Below are positions 1 to 6,852 of a DNA stretch of 8,198 bases, piece by piece. The DNA comes from an uncultured Prevotella sp. (GTDB taxonomy: Bacteria; Bacteroidota; Bacteroidia; Bacteroidales; Bacteroidaceae): the NCBI GenBank assembly GCA_900553965.1, contig USFX01000121.1, positions 1-8,198 on the forward strand. Direction: 5' to 3'. The translations under genes and the position numbers were made by a program. The notes under the pieces were generated by a model. It was not told where the DNA came from. It did no database searches and saw only the letters and a program-made list of their open reading frames with translations. Position 1 is the stretch's first letter. Each line of letters begins with the position of its first letter.

Positions 1-121
1 ATAAAAGATGCACGCGCAAAACTCGCGAATTTGCGGCCAAATGATTTTCATTTTTAAATTCTTCAAGGATTTCGAGGTTTTTGTCGGATTAATTCCGAGT
101 TTTCACGACCTTTCCGCTCGC

Positions 122-153
122 CCGCCGGACGACACCGTCTCGCGTTCCGGCGG
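122..153. repeat. GC-rich inverted repeat
   Basis: CCGCCGGA (122-129) and TCCGGCGG (146-153) are perfect reverse complements separated by 16 bases. No T-tract follows on either strand, so it does not look like an intrinsic terminator. It could be a protein-binding site, an RNA hairpin at the end of an upstream transcript, or chance in a GC-rich block. Confidence 0.4.
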
Positions 154-285
154 AAGACATGCGACAGGCAATCCAAGGCGTACGGAAATGCCCCGACGAA
201 GGCCAAATACACATTTTATAATGCGGAAATGACTTTGAAATACTAAAAAAGGTTCACAAATCATGTTTTTTCGCATAAAATTATG

Positions 286-294
286 TAACTTTGC
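286..294 (+). promoter_or_regulatory. Probable Bacteroidota -7 promoter box for the par operon
   Basis: TAACTTTGC matches the Bacteroidota primary-sigma -7 consensus TAnnTTTGY exactly. It is the only full match I found upstream of parA and is correctly oriented. A -33 TTTG-like element is weak: the T-rich run at 266-271 lies at about the right distance but is not a good match. A second, one-mismatch box (TGACTTTG) lies at 230-237. Transcription would begin near 300, giving a leader of about 115 bases before the preferred parA start. Confidence 0.6.
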
Positions 295-311
295 ACCACG
301 GATGCAGTTTT

Positions 312-328
312 TCCGTCAGACCGACGGA
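312..328 (+). promoter_or_regulatory. Small hairpin in the parA leader
   Basis: TCCGTC (312-317) pairs with GACGGA (323-328) across a 5-base loop, just downstream of the predicted transcription start. A GACG repeat follows (GACGGACGGAC). It could be a leader RNA hairpin or a DNA operator, but it is short enough to be chance. Confidence 0.3.
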
Positions 329-414
329 CGGACACTGAGACATGCCACGCACGGAAGAGCACTGACATTACGCACCGCAATCTAATGGTATCACAAACGA
401 CGATAAATATCGGA

Positions 415-1176
415 ATGGGAAAAATAATCGCATTAGCAAACCAGAAAGGCGGCGTGGGAAAGACCACTACCACCATCAACCTGGCAGCGTCGCTCGCCAC
501 GTTGGAAAAGAACGTATTAGTGGTGGACGCCGACCCGCAGGCAAACGCGTCAAGCGGATTGGGTGTCGACATAAAGCAGGTCGACTGCTCGCTCTACGAG
601 TGCATAATCGATCAGGCCGACGTGCGTGACGCCATCTACACGACAGACATCGACGGGCTCGACATAATCCCGAGCCATATCGACCTCGTCGGAGCCGAGA
701 TAGAAATGCTCAACCTCAACGACCGTGAGAAAGTGCTCAAGAAAATGCTCGACCCCATACGCAGCGAATACGACTACATCCTCATCGACTGCAGCCCCTC
801 GCTCGGACTGATAACGGTCAACTCGCTCACGGCCGCCGACTCGGTGATTATCCCCGTACAATGTGAATACTTCGCCCTCGAAGGCATCAGCAAGCTGCTC
901 AACACAATCAAAATCATCAAGAGTAAGCTAAATCCGAGGCTGGAGATTGAGGGATTCCTCCTCACGATGTACGACTCGCGTCTCCGGCTGGCAAACCAGA
1001 TATACGACGAGGTGAAACGCCACTTCCAGGAGCTGGTCTTCAAGACCGTCATCCAACGGAATGTCAAGCTGAGCGAAAGCCCGAGCCACGGTCTGCCCGT
1101 CATCCTCTATGACGCCGACTCGACAGGAAGCAAGAACCACCTGGCCCTGGCAAAGGAAATAATAAACAAGAACTGA
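415..1176 (+). CDS. parA: ParA/Soj chromosome-partitioning ATPase
   Basis: A P-loop ATPase of the ParA/MinD family that binds DNA nonspecifically as an ATP dimer and forms the gradient on which ParB-parS complexes move. From the start at 415 it is 253 residues, normal for chromosomal ParA. Visible motifs are the deviant Walker A KGGVGKTT (residues 11-18, with signature Lys11), DADPQ of the A' motif (38-42), Walker B YILIDCSPSLG (121-131), and the conserved RNVKLSESPSHG stretch (215-226). I prefer the ATG at 415 because family members typically begin MGKIIALANQKGG; the in-frame ATG at 385 would add ten residues with no known counterpart. Neither start has a Shine-Dalgarno sequence. parB begins one base after the stop, so the two are almost surely co-transcribed. 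An orphan MinD-like role is unlikely given that neighbour. Confidence 0.97.
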   Translation: MGKIIALANQKGGVGKTTTTINLAASLATLEKNVLVVDADPQANASSGLGVDIKQVDCSLYECIIDQADVRDAIYTTDIDGLDIIPSHIDLVGAEIEMLNLNDREKVLKKMLDPIRSEYDYILIDCSPSLGLITVNSLTAADSVIIPVQCEYFALEGISKLLNTIKIIKSKLNPRLEIEGFLLTMYDSRLRLANQIYDEVKRHFQELVFKTVIQRNVKLSESPSHGLPVILYDADSTGSKNHLALAKEIINKN

Positions 1177-1177
1177 T

Positions 1178-2107
1178 ATGGCAGTACACAAGAAATACAA
1201 CAAGAACGTGCTCGGAAGAGGGCTCGACGACATCGGCAACGGGCGGGGGCTCGACGCCCTGATAGACACCGGAGAGGTGCGCACGCAGGGTTCGTCCAAC
1301 CTCAACGAAATACCGGTGACGCAGATTGAGCCCAACCCCAACCAGCCCCGGCGCGAATTTGACGACGAAGCCCTGCAGGAACTGGCCGCAAGCATACGCG
1401 AGATAGGTATCATCCAGCCCGTAACCTTGCGCCAGACTGCCGACGGACGCTATCAGATAATCGCCGGCGAACGGCGCTGGAGAGCATCGCAGATGGCCGG
1501 ACTGACGGCCATACCGGCCTATATCCGCACCGTTCAGGACGAAAACGTCATGGAAATGGCACTCGTCGAGAACATCCAGCGCGAAGACCTCAATGCAATC
1601 GAGATTGCCCTCGCCTACGAGCATCTCTCCGAAACGACCGGCATGACGCAGGAAAAGATTTCCGAACGCGTGGGCAAGAGCCGCGCCGCCGTGACCAACT
1701 ACATGCGTCTGCTCAAGCTCCCGGCACAGGTTCAGATGGCGCTGAAGAACCGCGAGATTGACATGGGACACGCCCGTGCGCTTCTCGCCATCGACAGCCC
1801 GAGCGTTCAGATACGCCTATTCAAGGAGATTCAGAAGAACGGCTATTCCGTCCGCAAGGTCGAAGAGATGGTCAACATGCTCAAGAACGGCGAGGACGTG
1901 CAGACGGCGAAGAAGAAGATAGCCGCACAGTCACGTCTGCCAGAAGAGTTCACCGTGCTGCGCGACCGCCTGTCCGACCTCTTCCGCACAAAGGTGCAGA
2001 TGACCTGCTCGCCCAAGGGAAAGGGAAAGATCAGCATACCCTTCGCCAACGAGGAGGAGCTGGAGCGCATCATGAGCGCTCTCGACAGCATGGGCGGCAG
2101 ACAATGA
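1178..2107 (+). CDS. parB: ParB/Spo0J centromere-binding CTPase
   Basis: ParB binds parS sites near the origin, loads and spreads as a CTP-dependent clamp, and stimulates ParA. The 309-residue length is typical. In order: a basic N-terminal tail with the ParA-contacting GRGLDALI motif (22-29); the ParB/Srx nucleotide-binding domain from about 44, with NPNQPRR (53-59), the GERRWRAS CTP-binding box (98-104) and ENIQREDLNAIEIA (131-144); a KorB-like helix-turn-helix at about 157-181 (TQEKISERVGKSRAAVTNYMRLLKL); a linker; and a C-terminal dimerisation region (about 255-306). GRGLD occurs twice, at 13-17 and 22-26, where homologues I recall have it once. It follows parA by one base and overlaps the next start as ATGA, implying translational coupling. 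No parS is visible in the window. Confidence 0.97.
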   Translation: MAVHKKYNKNVLGRGLDDIGNGRGLDALIDTGEVRTQGSSNLNEIPVTQIEPNPNQPRREFDDEALQELAASIREIGIIQPVTLRQTADGRYQIIAGERRWRASQMAGLTAIPAYIRTVQDENVMEMALVENIQREDLNAIEIALAYEHLSETTGMTQEKISERVGKSRAAVTNYMRLLKLPAQVQMALKNREIDMGHARALLAIDSPSVQIRLFKEIQKNGYSVRKVEEMVNMLKNGEDVQTAKKKIAAQSRLPEEFTVLRDRLSDLFRTKVQMTCSPKGKGKISIPFANEEELERIMSALDSMGGRQ

Positions 2108-2997
2108 ATGAACGACGAAGCCTGAAAAAGAAATTGAAATCCGGAAAAACGATATATACGTTGCGTCTGCTGACGGTGGCCATGATGCTCACCGCCGGGA
2201 CAGTGTATGTGCGGGCGCAGGACGACGTGGCTCCGGCCGACAGCGTCGTCAAGGCCGCCGTCAAGGCTGTTGATGCCGGCACCGGCGCCGCGACATCCGG
2301 TGATGCAGCCGGAGCGGCCGCCAACGTCACGCCGGCCGGCGCCGACGATGCAAGAACGGGGCTCCCCGCCATGACTGCCGACAGCATACTCGCCGTCTCG
2401 GAAACATCGGCCGAAGCCGACACAGCCTCCGTAAGCGTCATGGCCAAAGGCCGGAAAAGAAAGCTGCCGAAGGCTCCGCGCGACTGGACGACATGGAAAC
2501 CGGACCCGCAGAGGGCCATGTGGCTGGCCATGGTGCTGCCCGGAGCCGGACAGATATACAACAGGAAATACTGGAAACTGCCGATTTTCTACGGCGGAAT
2601 GATGGGATGTCTCTACGCGATGAACTGGAACAACATGATGTATAAGGACTATTCACAGGCCTATCTCGACATCATGGACGACGACCCGGCCACGCAGAGC
2701 TACAACACGTTCCTCCATCTGGGACGGAAGATAGACGCCTCGAACGAGGAACGCTATAAGAAACTCTTCAAAAGCCGCAAGGACAAATACCGCCGGTGGC
2801 GCGACATGAGCTTCTTCTGCCTGATTGGCGTCTACGCTCTCTCGGTCATCGACGCCTACGTCGACGCCGAGCTGTCCCAGTTCGACATATCCAAGGATCT
2901 CAGTCTCAGGGTCGAACCAGCCGTCATCAACGGATGGAAGCAAGGCAACAGCCTCGATGCAGCGGCCCTCGGACTGCAGTGCAGTCTCGTCTTCTGA
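2104..2997 (+). CDS. DUF5683 envelope protein of unknown function
   Basis: A 297-residue protein of the DUF5683 family; its function is not established. The N-terminus has a basic stretch (residues 4-21) and a hydrophobic segment (about 20-36), then VRA-Q at 36-39, which looks like a signal peptidase I site. Residues about 41-112 are Ala/Asp/Thr-rich and low in complexity, so probably a disordered spacer. The conserved domain runs from about 129 to 271: WKPDPQRAMWLAMVLPGAGQ (131-150), IYNRKYWKLPIFYGG (151-165), WNNMMYKDY (175-183), and SFFCLIGVYALSVIDAYVDA (236-255). Two hydrophobic segments (about 139-172 and 235-252) suggest membrane insertion. The start overlaps the parB stop by four bases, so it is translationally coupled to the partition genes; a lytic transglycosylase follows. 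This suggests, but does not show, a role linking chromosome segregation and the envelope. Confidence 0.9.
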   Translation: MNERRSLKKKLKSGKTIYTLRLLTVAMMLTAGTVYVRAQDDVAPADSVVKAAVKAVDAGTGAATSGDAAGAAANVTPAGADDARTGLPAMTADSILAVSETSAEADTASVSVMAKGRKRKLPKAPRDWTTWKPDPQRAMWLAMVLPGAGQIYNRKYWKLPIFYGGMMGCLYAMNWNNMMYKDYSQAYLDIMDDDPATQSYNTFLHLGRKIDASNEERYKKLFKSRKDKYRRWRDMSFFCLIGVYALSVIDAYVDAELSQFDISKDLSLRVEPAVINGWKQGNSLDAAALGLQCSLVF

Positions 2998-3047
2998 CGC
3001 AGACGCCGCATACGGAACATATATACATTATATATATTGACACTTGA

Positions 3048-4382
3048 ATGATGAACAACAAAACGATTATACTGGCTCTCACGATGCTCTTCTCCGGCCA
3101 CTGCGCGACGCAGGCACAGGACGACAATGTCACCGTAGACGAGATAACCGTGACCGACCAGAAAGGAATAGAAGAGGTCGTGGCCTTTCCCGAAGCGATG
3201 GGATATGAGCTCGACAGCCTTATGAATCTCTATATGTCCAGAAACTATCTGGAAGAAGACAACGACTGTCAGATGAAAGACGTCAACCCCGTGTTCGCAA
3301 AGGAGGTCTACATCGAACGCCTCAGCCGCATACCGGCCGTGATGGAGATGCCCTACAACGACGTAGTGCAGAAATTCATCGACCGTTACAGCGGCCGTCT
3401 GCGCCACTCGGTGAGCTACATGCTGGGCGCGTCGAACTTCTATATGCCCATCTTTGAGGAAGCACTGGAGGCCTACAGCCTGCCGCTCGAACTGAAATAC
3501 CTGCCCATCATCGAGTCCGCACTCAACCCGACGGCCGTATCGCGCGTCGGAGCGACCGGTCTGTGGCAGTTCATGCTCCCCACGGGAAAACAGTACGGGC
3601 TCAACGTCAACTCGCTCGTCGACGAGCGCCGCGACCCCGTCAAGTCGTCGTATGCCGCCGCCCACTACCTGAGCGACCTCTACAAGATCTTCGGCGACTG
3701 GAATCTCGTCATCGCGGCATACAACTGCGGTCCGGAACAGATCAACAAAGCAATCCACCGTTCGGGCGGCGAACGCGACTACTGGCAGATCTATCCCTAT
3801 CTCCCGAAAGAGACACGAGGATACGTTCCGGCCTTCATCGCCGCCAACTACATCATGACCTACTACTGCGAGCACAACATCTGCCCGATGACAACGCGTC
3901 TGCCGGCCAAGACCGACACCGTAGTCGTCAGCCGCAACGTCCATCTCGAACAGATAGCAGCCGTCTGCAACATCGATATAGAGCAGCTGCGGGCGCTCAA
4001 TCCGGCCTACCGGCGCGACATTGTGCCCGGTGCGACGGAAGAGGCAGCCGTCCGTCTGCCGCAGACAGAGGTTGGAAAGTTCATAGACAACGAGGAAGCC
4101 GTCTACAACTACAAGGCGGATCAGCTGGTGAGCAAACGCTCCGTGGTCGAAGTGAACGAAGACCGGCCAGCCGTTACGTCATCCAGAAGCCGCACATCAT
4201 CACGCAGCAGAAGATCCGGAAGAAACAGCCGGTCTGCCGGAGCAAAGACCATAACCATCAAAAACGGCCAGACTCTGTCGGAAATAGCCCACAAGCATGG
4301 CACGACTGTGGCCAAACTGAAGAAGCTCAACGGTATCAAAGGCACCAACATTCGGGCCGGAAAGAAACTCAGAGTGAAATAA
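3048..4382 (+). CDS. mltD: Secreted MltD-type lytic transglycosylase with LysM domain
   Basis: A periplasmic murein transglycosylase that would cleave the MurNAc-GlcNAc bond with 1,6-anhydro product formation. The 444 residues begin with a signal peptide (hydrophobic core about 6-17, likely cut after TQA at residue 23). The SLT domain spans about 130-270, with the catalytic Glu156 in IIESALNP (154-161), then GATGLWQFM (168-176) and AAYNCGPEQI (223-232), all typical of MltD. Residues about 290-338 look like a divergent LysM (VHLEQIAAVCNIDIEQLRALNP). A Ser/Arg-rich linker (about 377-398) leads to a clear C-terminal LysM (400-443, ITIKNGQTLSEIAHKHGTTV). The frame starts with two consecutive ATGs (3048 and 3051); either could serve. 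It lies 50 bp after DUF5683 behind an AT-rich spacer and ends 11 bases before a strong terminator, so it is probably the last gene of the par transcript. Confidence 0.94.
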   Translation: MMNNKTIILALTMLFSGHCATQAQDDNVTVDEITVTDQKGIEEVVAFPEAMGYELDSLMNLYMSRNYLEEDNDCQMKDVNPVFAKEVYIERLSRIPAVMEMPYNDVVQKFIDRYSGRLRHSVSYMLGASNFYMPIFEEALEAYSLPLELKYLPIIESALNPTAVSRVGATGLWQFMLPTGKQYGLNVNSLVDERRDPVKSSYAAAHYLSDLYKIFGDWNLVIAAYNCGPEQINKAIHRSGGERDYWQIYPYLPKETRGYVPAFIAANYIMTYYCEHNICPMTTRLPAKTDTVVVSRNVHLEQIAAVCNIDIEQLRALNPAYRRDIVPGATEEAAVRLPQTEVGKFIDNEEAVYNYKADQLVSKRSVVEVNEDRPAVTSSRSRTSSRSRRSGRNSRSAGAKTITIKNGQTLSEIAHKHGTTVAKLKKLNGIKGTNIRAGKKLRVK

Positions 4383-4393
4383 CATAGACTAAG

Positions 4394-4437
4394 AAATCCC
4401 CATCTTCTCCCATCACCGGGAGCAGATGGGGATTTTT
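4394..4437 (+). terminator. Strong intrinsic terminator ending the par-mltD transcript
   Basis: AAATCCCCATCT (4394-4405) pairs perfectly with AGATGGGGATTT (4424-4435). After one T/C mismatch, CTCCC (4407-4411) pairs with GGGAG (4418-4422) around the loop ATCACC. A run of five T (4433-4437) follows. The position, 11 bases after the mltD stop codon, fits. It implies that the rel gene downstream has its own promoter. Confidence 0.93.
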
Positions 4438-4453
4438 GCAGATACACCCCATA

Positions 4454-4528
4454 ACGGTATCAGAACCGTAAAGGAATACAAAGGGAACCTTATAGATATA
4501 TAAGGTAAACCGAGACGGTATATAACCG
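4454..4528 (+). promoter_or_regulatory. Hairpin-rich leader of the rel/spoT gene
   Basis: Between the terminator and the rel start lie three small dyads. ACGGT/ACCGT is at 4454-4469. ACCTTATA/TATAAGGT (8 bp, loop GATA) is at 4487-4506. CGGT/ACCG is at 4516-4528. The outer two share the pattern ACGGTAT, 2-4 bases, ACCG and start 61 bases apart. A promoter for rel must probably lie here, but I find no TAnnTTTG box, so its exact position is unknown. The dyads may be operator sites or RNA structure; no known riboswitch is recognised. Confidence 0.4.
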
Positions 4529-4564
4529 GAAACGACTTACGAAAGAAGAACAACATAAAATAAC

Positions 4565-4570
4565 GGGAGG
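4565..4570 (+). promoter_or_regulatory. Shine-Dalgarno sequence of rel/spoT
   Basis: GGGAGG lies eight bases before the ATG at 4579 and is a near-perfect complement to the 16S 3' end. The other genes in this window have nothing similar, and Bacteroidota genes in general rarely use a strong site. It supports 4579 as the start. Confidence 0.65.
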
Positions 4571-4578
4571 AAACGACC

Positions 4579-6849
4579 ATGGACGACGAACAGATAAGGA
4601 TAGAAGAGGCTGACAACAAACTCATAAACGATGCGTTCCAACATCTGCTGGACACATACATGGCTTCACGCCACCGCAAGAAGGTCGATATCATCACCAA
4701 GGCGTTCAACTTTGCACGACAGGCGCATAAGGGTGTGCGGCGTCTTTCGGGCGAACCGTACATCATGCACCCCATCGCCGTGGCCCAGATAGCATGCGAG
4801 GAGGTCGGACTGGGTTCCACCAGCATCTGCGCAGCGCTGCTCCACGACGTCGTGGAGGACACCGACTACACCGTGGAGGACATCGAGAACATCTTCGGTC
4901 CGAAGGTGGCGCAGATCGTCGACGGCCTCACGAAAATCAGCGGAGGCATCTTCGGTGACCAGGCATCGGCTCAGGCGGAGAACTTCAAGAAGCTCCTGCT
5001 AACGATGAGTGACGACATCCGCGTCATACTGATAAAGATATGCGACCGTCTCCACAACATGCGTACGCTGGCCAGCCAGCCCGCCAACAAGCAATATAAG
5101 ATTGCAGGAGAGACGCTCTACATCTATGCGCCGCTGTCAAACCGCCTCGGTCTCTACAAGATAAAAACCGAACTGGAGGACCTCAGCTTCCGCTACGAGC
5201 ATCCGGAGCAGTACGCTTCCATCCAGGCGAAGCTCGCCTCGACGCAGGCTTCACGCCACGAACTGTTCGACAACTTCACCGCGCCGATAGAGGAGTCGCT
5301 CCGCGAGATGGGAATAGACTACGTCATAAAGGAGCGGGTGAAGAGCCCCTACTCCATCTGGCACAAGATGCAGACCAAGCACGTCGCGTTCGAGGACATC
5401 TACGACATCCTCGCCGTGCGCATCATCTTCACCCCGAAGAACCGGGAGGAGGAAATCACCGAGTGCTTCAAGATATATGTTGCCATCAACAAGATATATC
5501 AGTCGCATCCGGACCGGCTGCGCGACTGGATCAACCACCCGAAAGCCAACGGCTATCAGGCGCTTCACGTCACGCTCATGTCGAAGCAGGGCCGCTGGAT
5601 TGAGGTGCAGATACGTTCCGACCGCATGGACGAAGTGGCCGAGCAGGGTTTCGCCGCCCACTGGAAATACAAGGAGGACGGCAACATAGAGATGAACGAG
5701 GACGACGGCGAGCTCAACGAATGGCTCCACACCATAAAGGAAATCCTCGACGACCCGCAGCCGAACGCCATGGATTTCCTCGACGCCATCAAGCTGAACC
5801 TCTTCGCCTCAGAGATATTCGTATTCACGCCGAAGGGCGAGATCAAGACCATGCCGGCGGGATGTACGGCCCTCGATTTCGCCTTCTCCATCCACACGTT
5901 CCTCGGCAGCCACTGTATCGGAGCGAAGGTCAACCACAAGCTCGTCCCCCTGAGCCACAAGCTCCAGAGCGGCGACCAGGTAGAAATCCTCACGTCGAAG
6001 TCGCAGCACGTCCAGCCGTCGTGGATAAACTTTGCCTCCACGGCCAAGGCGAAGGCCAAGATCGAAGCCATCCTGCGCCGCGGCAGCCGCGAGATGCAGA
6101 AGCAGGGCGAGGAGATTTTCACCGCGTTCCTCAAGAAGCACGACATCGACTACACCACGGCCGCGGCGGACCAGCTCGCCGCTTTCCACGAAGTGGCCAA
6201 ACGGGAGAACTTCTTCCAGGCGCTCGGTGAGAAGACCATACTCCTCGGCGACAAGGACATCGACGAGCTGCAGGGTAAGAAGAGCAAGAGCGGAAAGGGC
6301 CGCGGATGGCGCAAGTACGTTCCGTTCATCAAGTCAGACAAGGACAAGAAGGACGAAGGCAAGCAGCTGAAGCTCTTTGTCGTGCCAGAGAAGTTCAACC
6401 GGAAGAAACCCATCTTCATAACGGACGAGAACATAACGCAGTATAAGTTCATGCACTGCTGCCATCCAATTCCCGGCGACGACATTCTCGGATTCATCGA
6501 CGCCAAGAAGCAGATCGAGATACACAAGCGTTCCTGCCCCGTTGCGGCCAAGCTGAAGTCGAGCTTCGGCAACCATATCCTCGACGCCAAGTGGGACATG
6601 CACCGCACGCTCTACTTCGACGCAAGCATCCAGATACGCGGCATCGACCGCATCGGTATGCTCAACGAGGTGACGCGCATCATTTCCGAGCAGATGAACA
6701 TCAACATCCACAAAGTCACCCTGACGTGTCAGGACGGTATCTTCGAGGGTACGCTGGACGTCCGGGTTCATGACCGTGACGACGTGAAGGCGCTCATCGA
6801 CAGCCTGAAGAAGGTCAACAACCTCCAGGACGTCACGCAAATCATGTAG
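4579..6849 (+). CDS. relA/spoT: Bifunctional (p)ppGpp synthetase/hydrolase (Rel/SpoT)
   Basis: Makes (p)ppGpp from ATP and GTP/GDP and also hydrolyses it, controlling the stringent response. The 756-residue length is normal for a long RSH enzyme. The HD hydrolase (about 40-190) keeps its metal and catalytic residues: His64 in YIMHP, His89-Asp90 and Glu93-Asp94 in LLHDVVEDT, and Asp156 in KICDRLHNMRTL. The synthetase (about 240-365) has SPYSIWHKM (256-264), Asp276 and Arg281 in DILAVR, RLRD (313-316), NGYQALH (324-330) and Glu342 in EVQIR. RLRD is at the RxKD position and is basic, as in bifunctional enzymes rather than RelA (acidic ExDD). A TGS domain (about 411-474), a helical region with a Lys-rich linker (about 566-596), a Cys/His region (CCHP 627-630, His649, Cys653) and a C-terminal ACT domain (about 683-755) follow. 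Both activities are predicted intact. Confidence 0.97.
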   Translation: MDDEQIRIEEADNKLINDAFQHLLDTYMASRHRKKVDIITKAFNFARQAHKGVRRLSGEPYIMHPIAVAQIACEEVGLGSTSICAALLHDVVEDTDYTVEDIENIFGPKVAQIVDGLTKISGGIFGDQASAQAENFKKLLLTMSDDIRVILIKICDRLHNMRTLASQPANKQYKIAGETLYIYAPLSNRLGLYKIKTELEDLSFRYEHPEQYASIQAKLASTQASRHELFDNFTAPIEESLREMGIDYVIKERVKSPYSIWHKMQTKHVAFEDIYDILAVRIIFTPKNREEEITECFKIYVAINKIYQSHPDRLRDWINHPKANGYQALHVTLMSKQGRWIEVQIRSDRMDEVAEQGFAAHWKYKEDGNIEMNEDDGELNEWLHTIKEILDDPQPNAMDFLDAIKLNLFASEIFVFTPKGEIKTMPAGCTALDFAFSIHTFLGSHCIGAKVNHKLVPLSHKLQSGDQVEILTSKSQHVQPSWINFASTAKAKAKIEAILRRGSREMQKQGEEIFTAFLKKHDIDYTTAAADQLAAFHEVAKRENFFQALGEKTILLGDKDIDELQGKKSKSGKGRGWRKYVPFIKSDKDKKDEGKQLKLFVVPEKFNRKKPIFITDENITQYKFMHCCHPIPGDDILGFIDAKKQIEIHKRSCPVAAKLKSSFGNHILDAKWDMHRTLYFDASIQIRGIDRIGMLNEVTRIISEQMNINIHKVTLTCQDGIFEGTLDVRVHDRDDVKALIDSLKKVNNLQDVTQIM

Positions 6850-6852
6850 GAA

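Larger units (their letters stand above)
1..384. other. Gene-free upstream region of the par operon
   Basis: I see no credible gene here. The only + strand open frame (8-232) has a composition unlike any family I know and no start signal. The stretch has AT-rich blocks (about 40-110 and 200-290) around a GC-rich block (about 115-160). It contains a small hairpin at 84-98 (TCGGA, loop TTAAT, TCCGA) followed by GTTTT, an 8-bp GC-rich inverted repeat at 122-153, and the promoter-like box at 286-294. No 16-bp parS-like palindrome (TGTTnCACGTGAAACA) is visible. Whether an upstream gene ends or diverges just outside the window cannot be told; I saw no reverse-strand TAnnTTTG box. Confidence 0.6.

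Noticed and set aside
8..232. A 74-codon open frame at the window start
   Set aside because: No start signal, no recognisable domain, and it crosses AT-rich and GC-rich spacer blocks with no coding character.
385..414. Upstream ATG as the parA start
   Set aside because: It adds ten residues without counterpart in ParA proteins, whose N-terminus matches the ATG at 415. It cannot be fully excluded.
3084..3107. Lipoprotein signal in the transglycosylase (Cys19 after FSGH)
   Set aside because: The residue before Cys is His, which does not fit a lipobox; TQA-Q at 21-24 is a better signal peptidase I site.
2856..3944. A 362-codon open frame on the minus strand across the DUF5683 end and mltD
   Set aside because: It lies opposite two well-supported genes, has no recognisable domain, and long antisense frames are expected in GC-rich DNA with this codon use.
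3563..4387. A 274-codon + strand frame inside mltD
   Set aside because: It is rich in Arg, Gln, Ser and Pro with no family resemblance, which is typical of an out-of-frame reading of the transglycosylase, whose own frame has all catalytic motifs.
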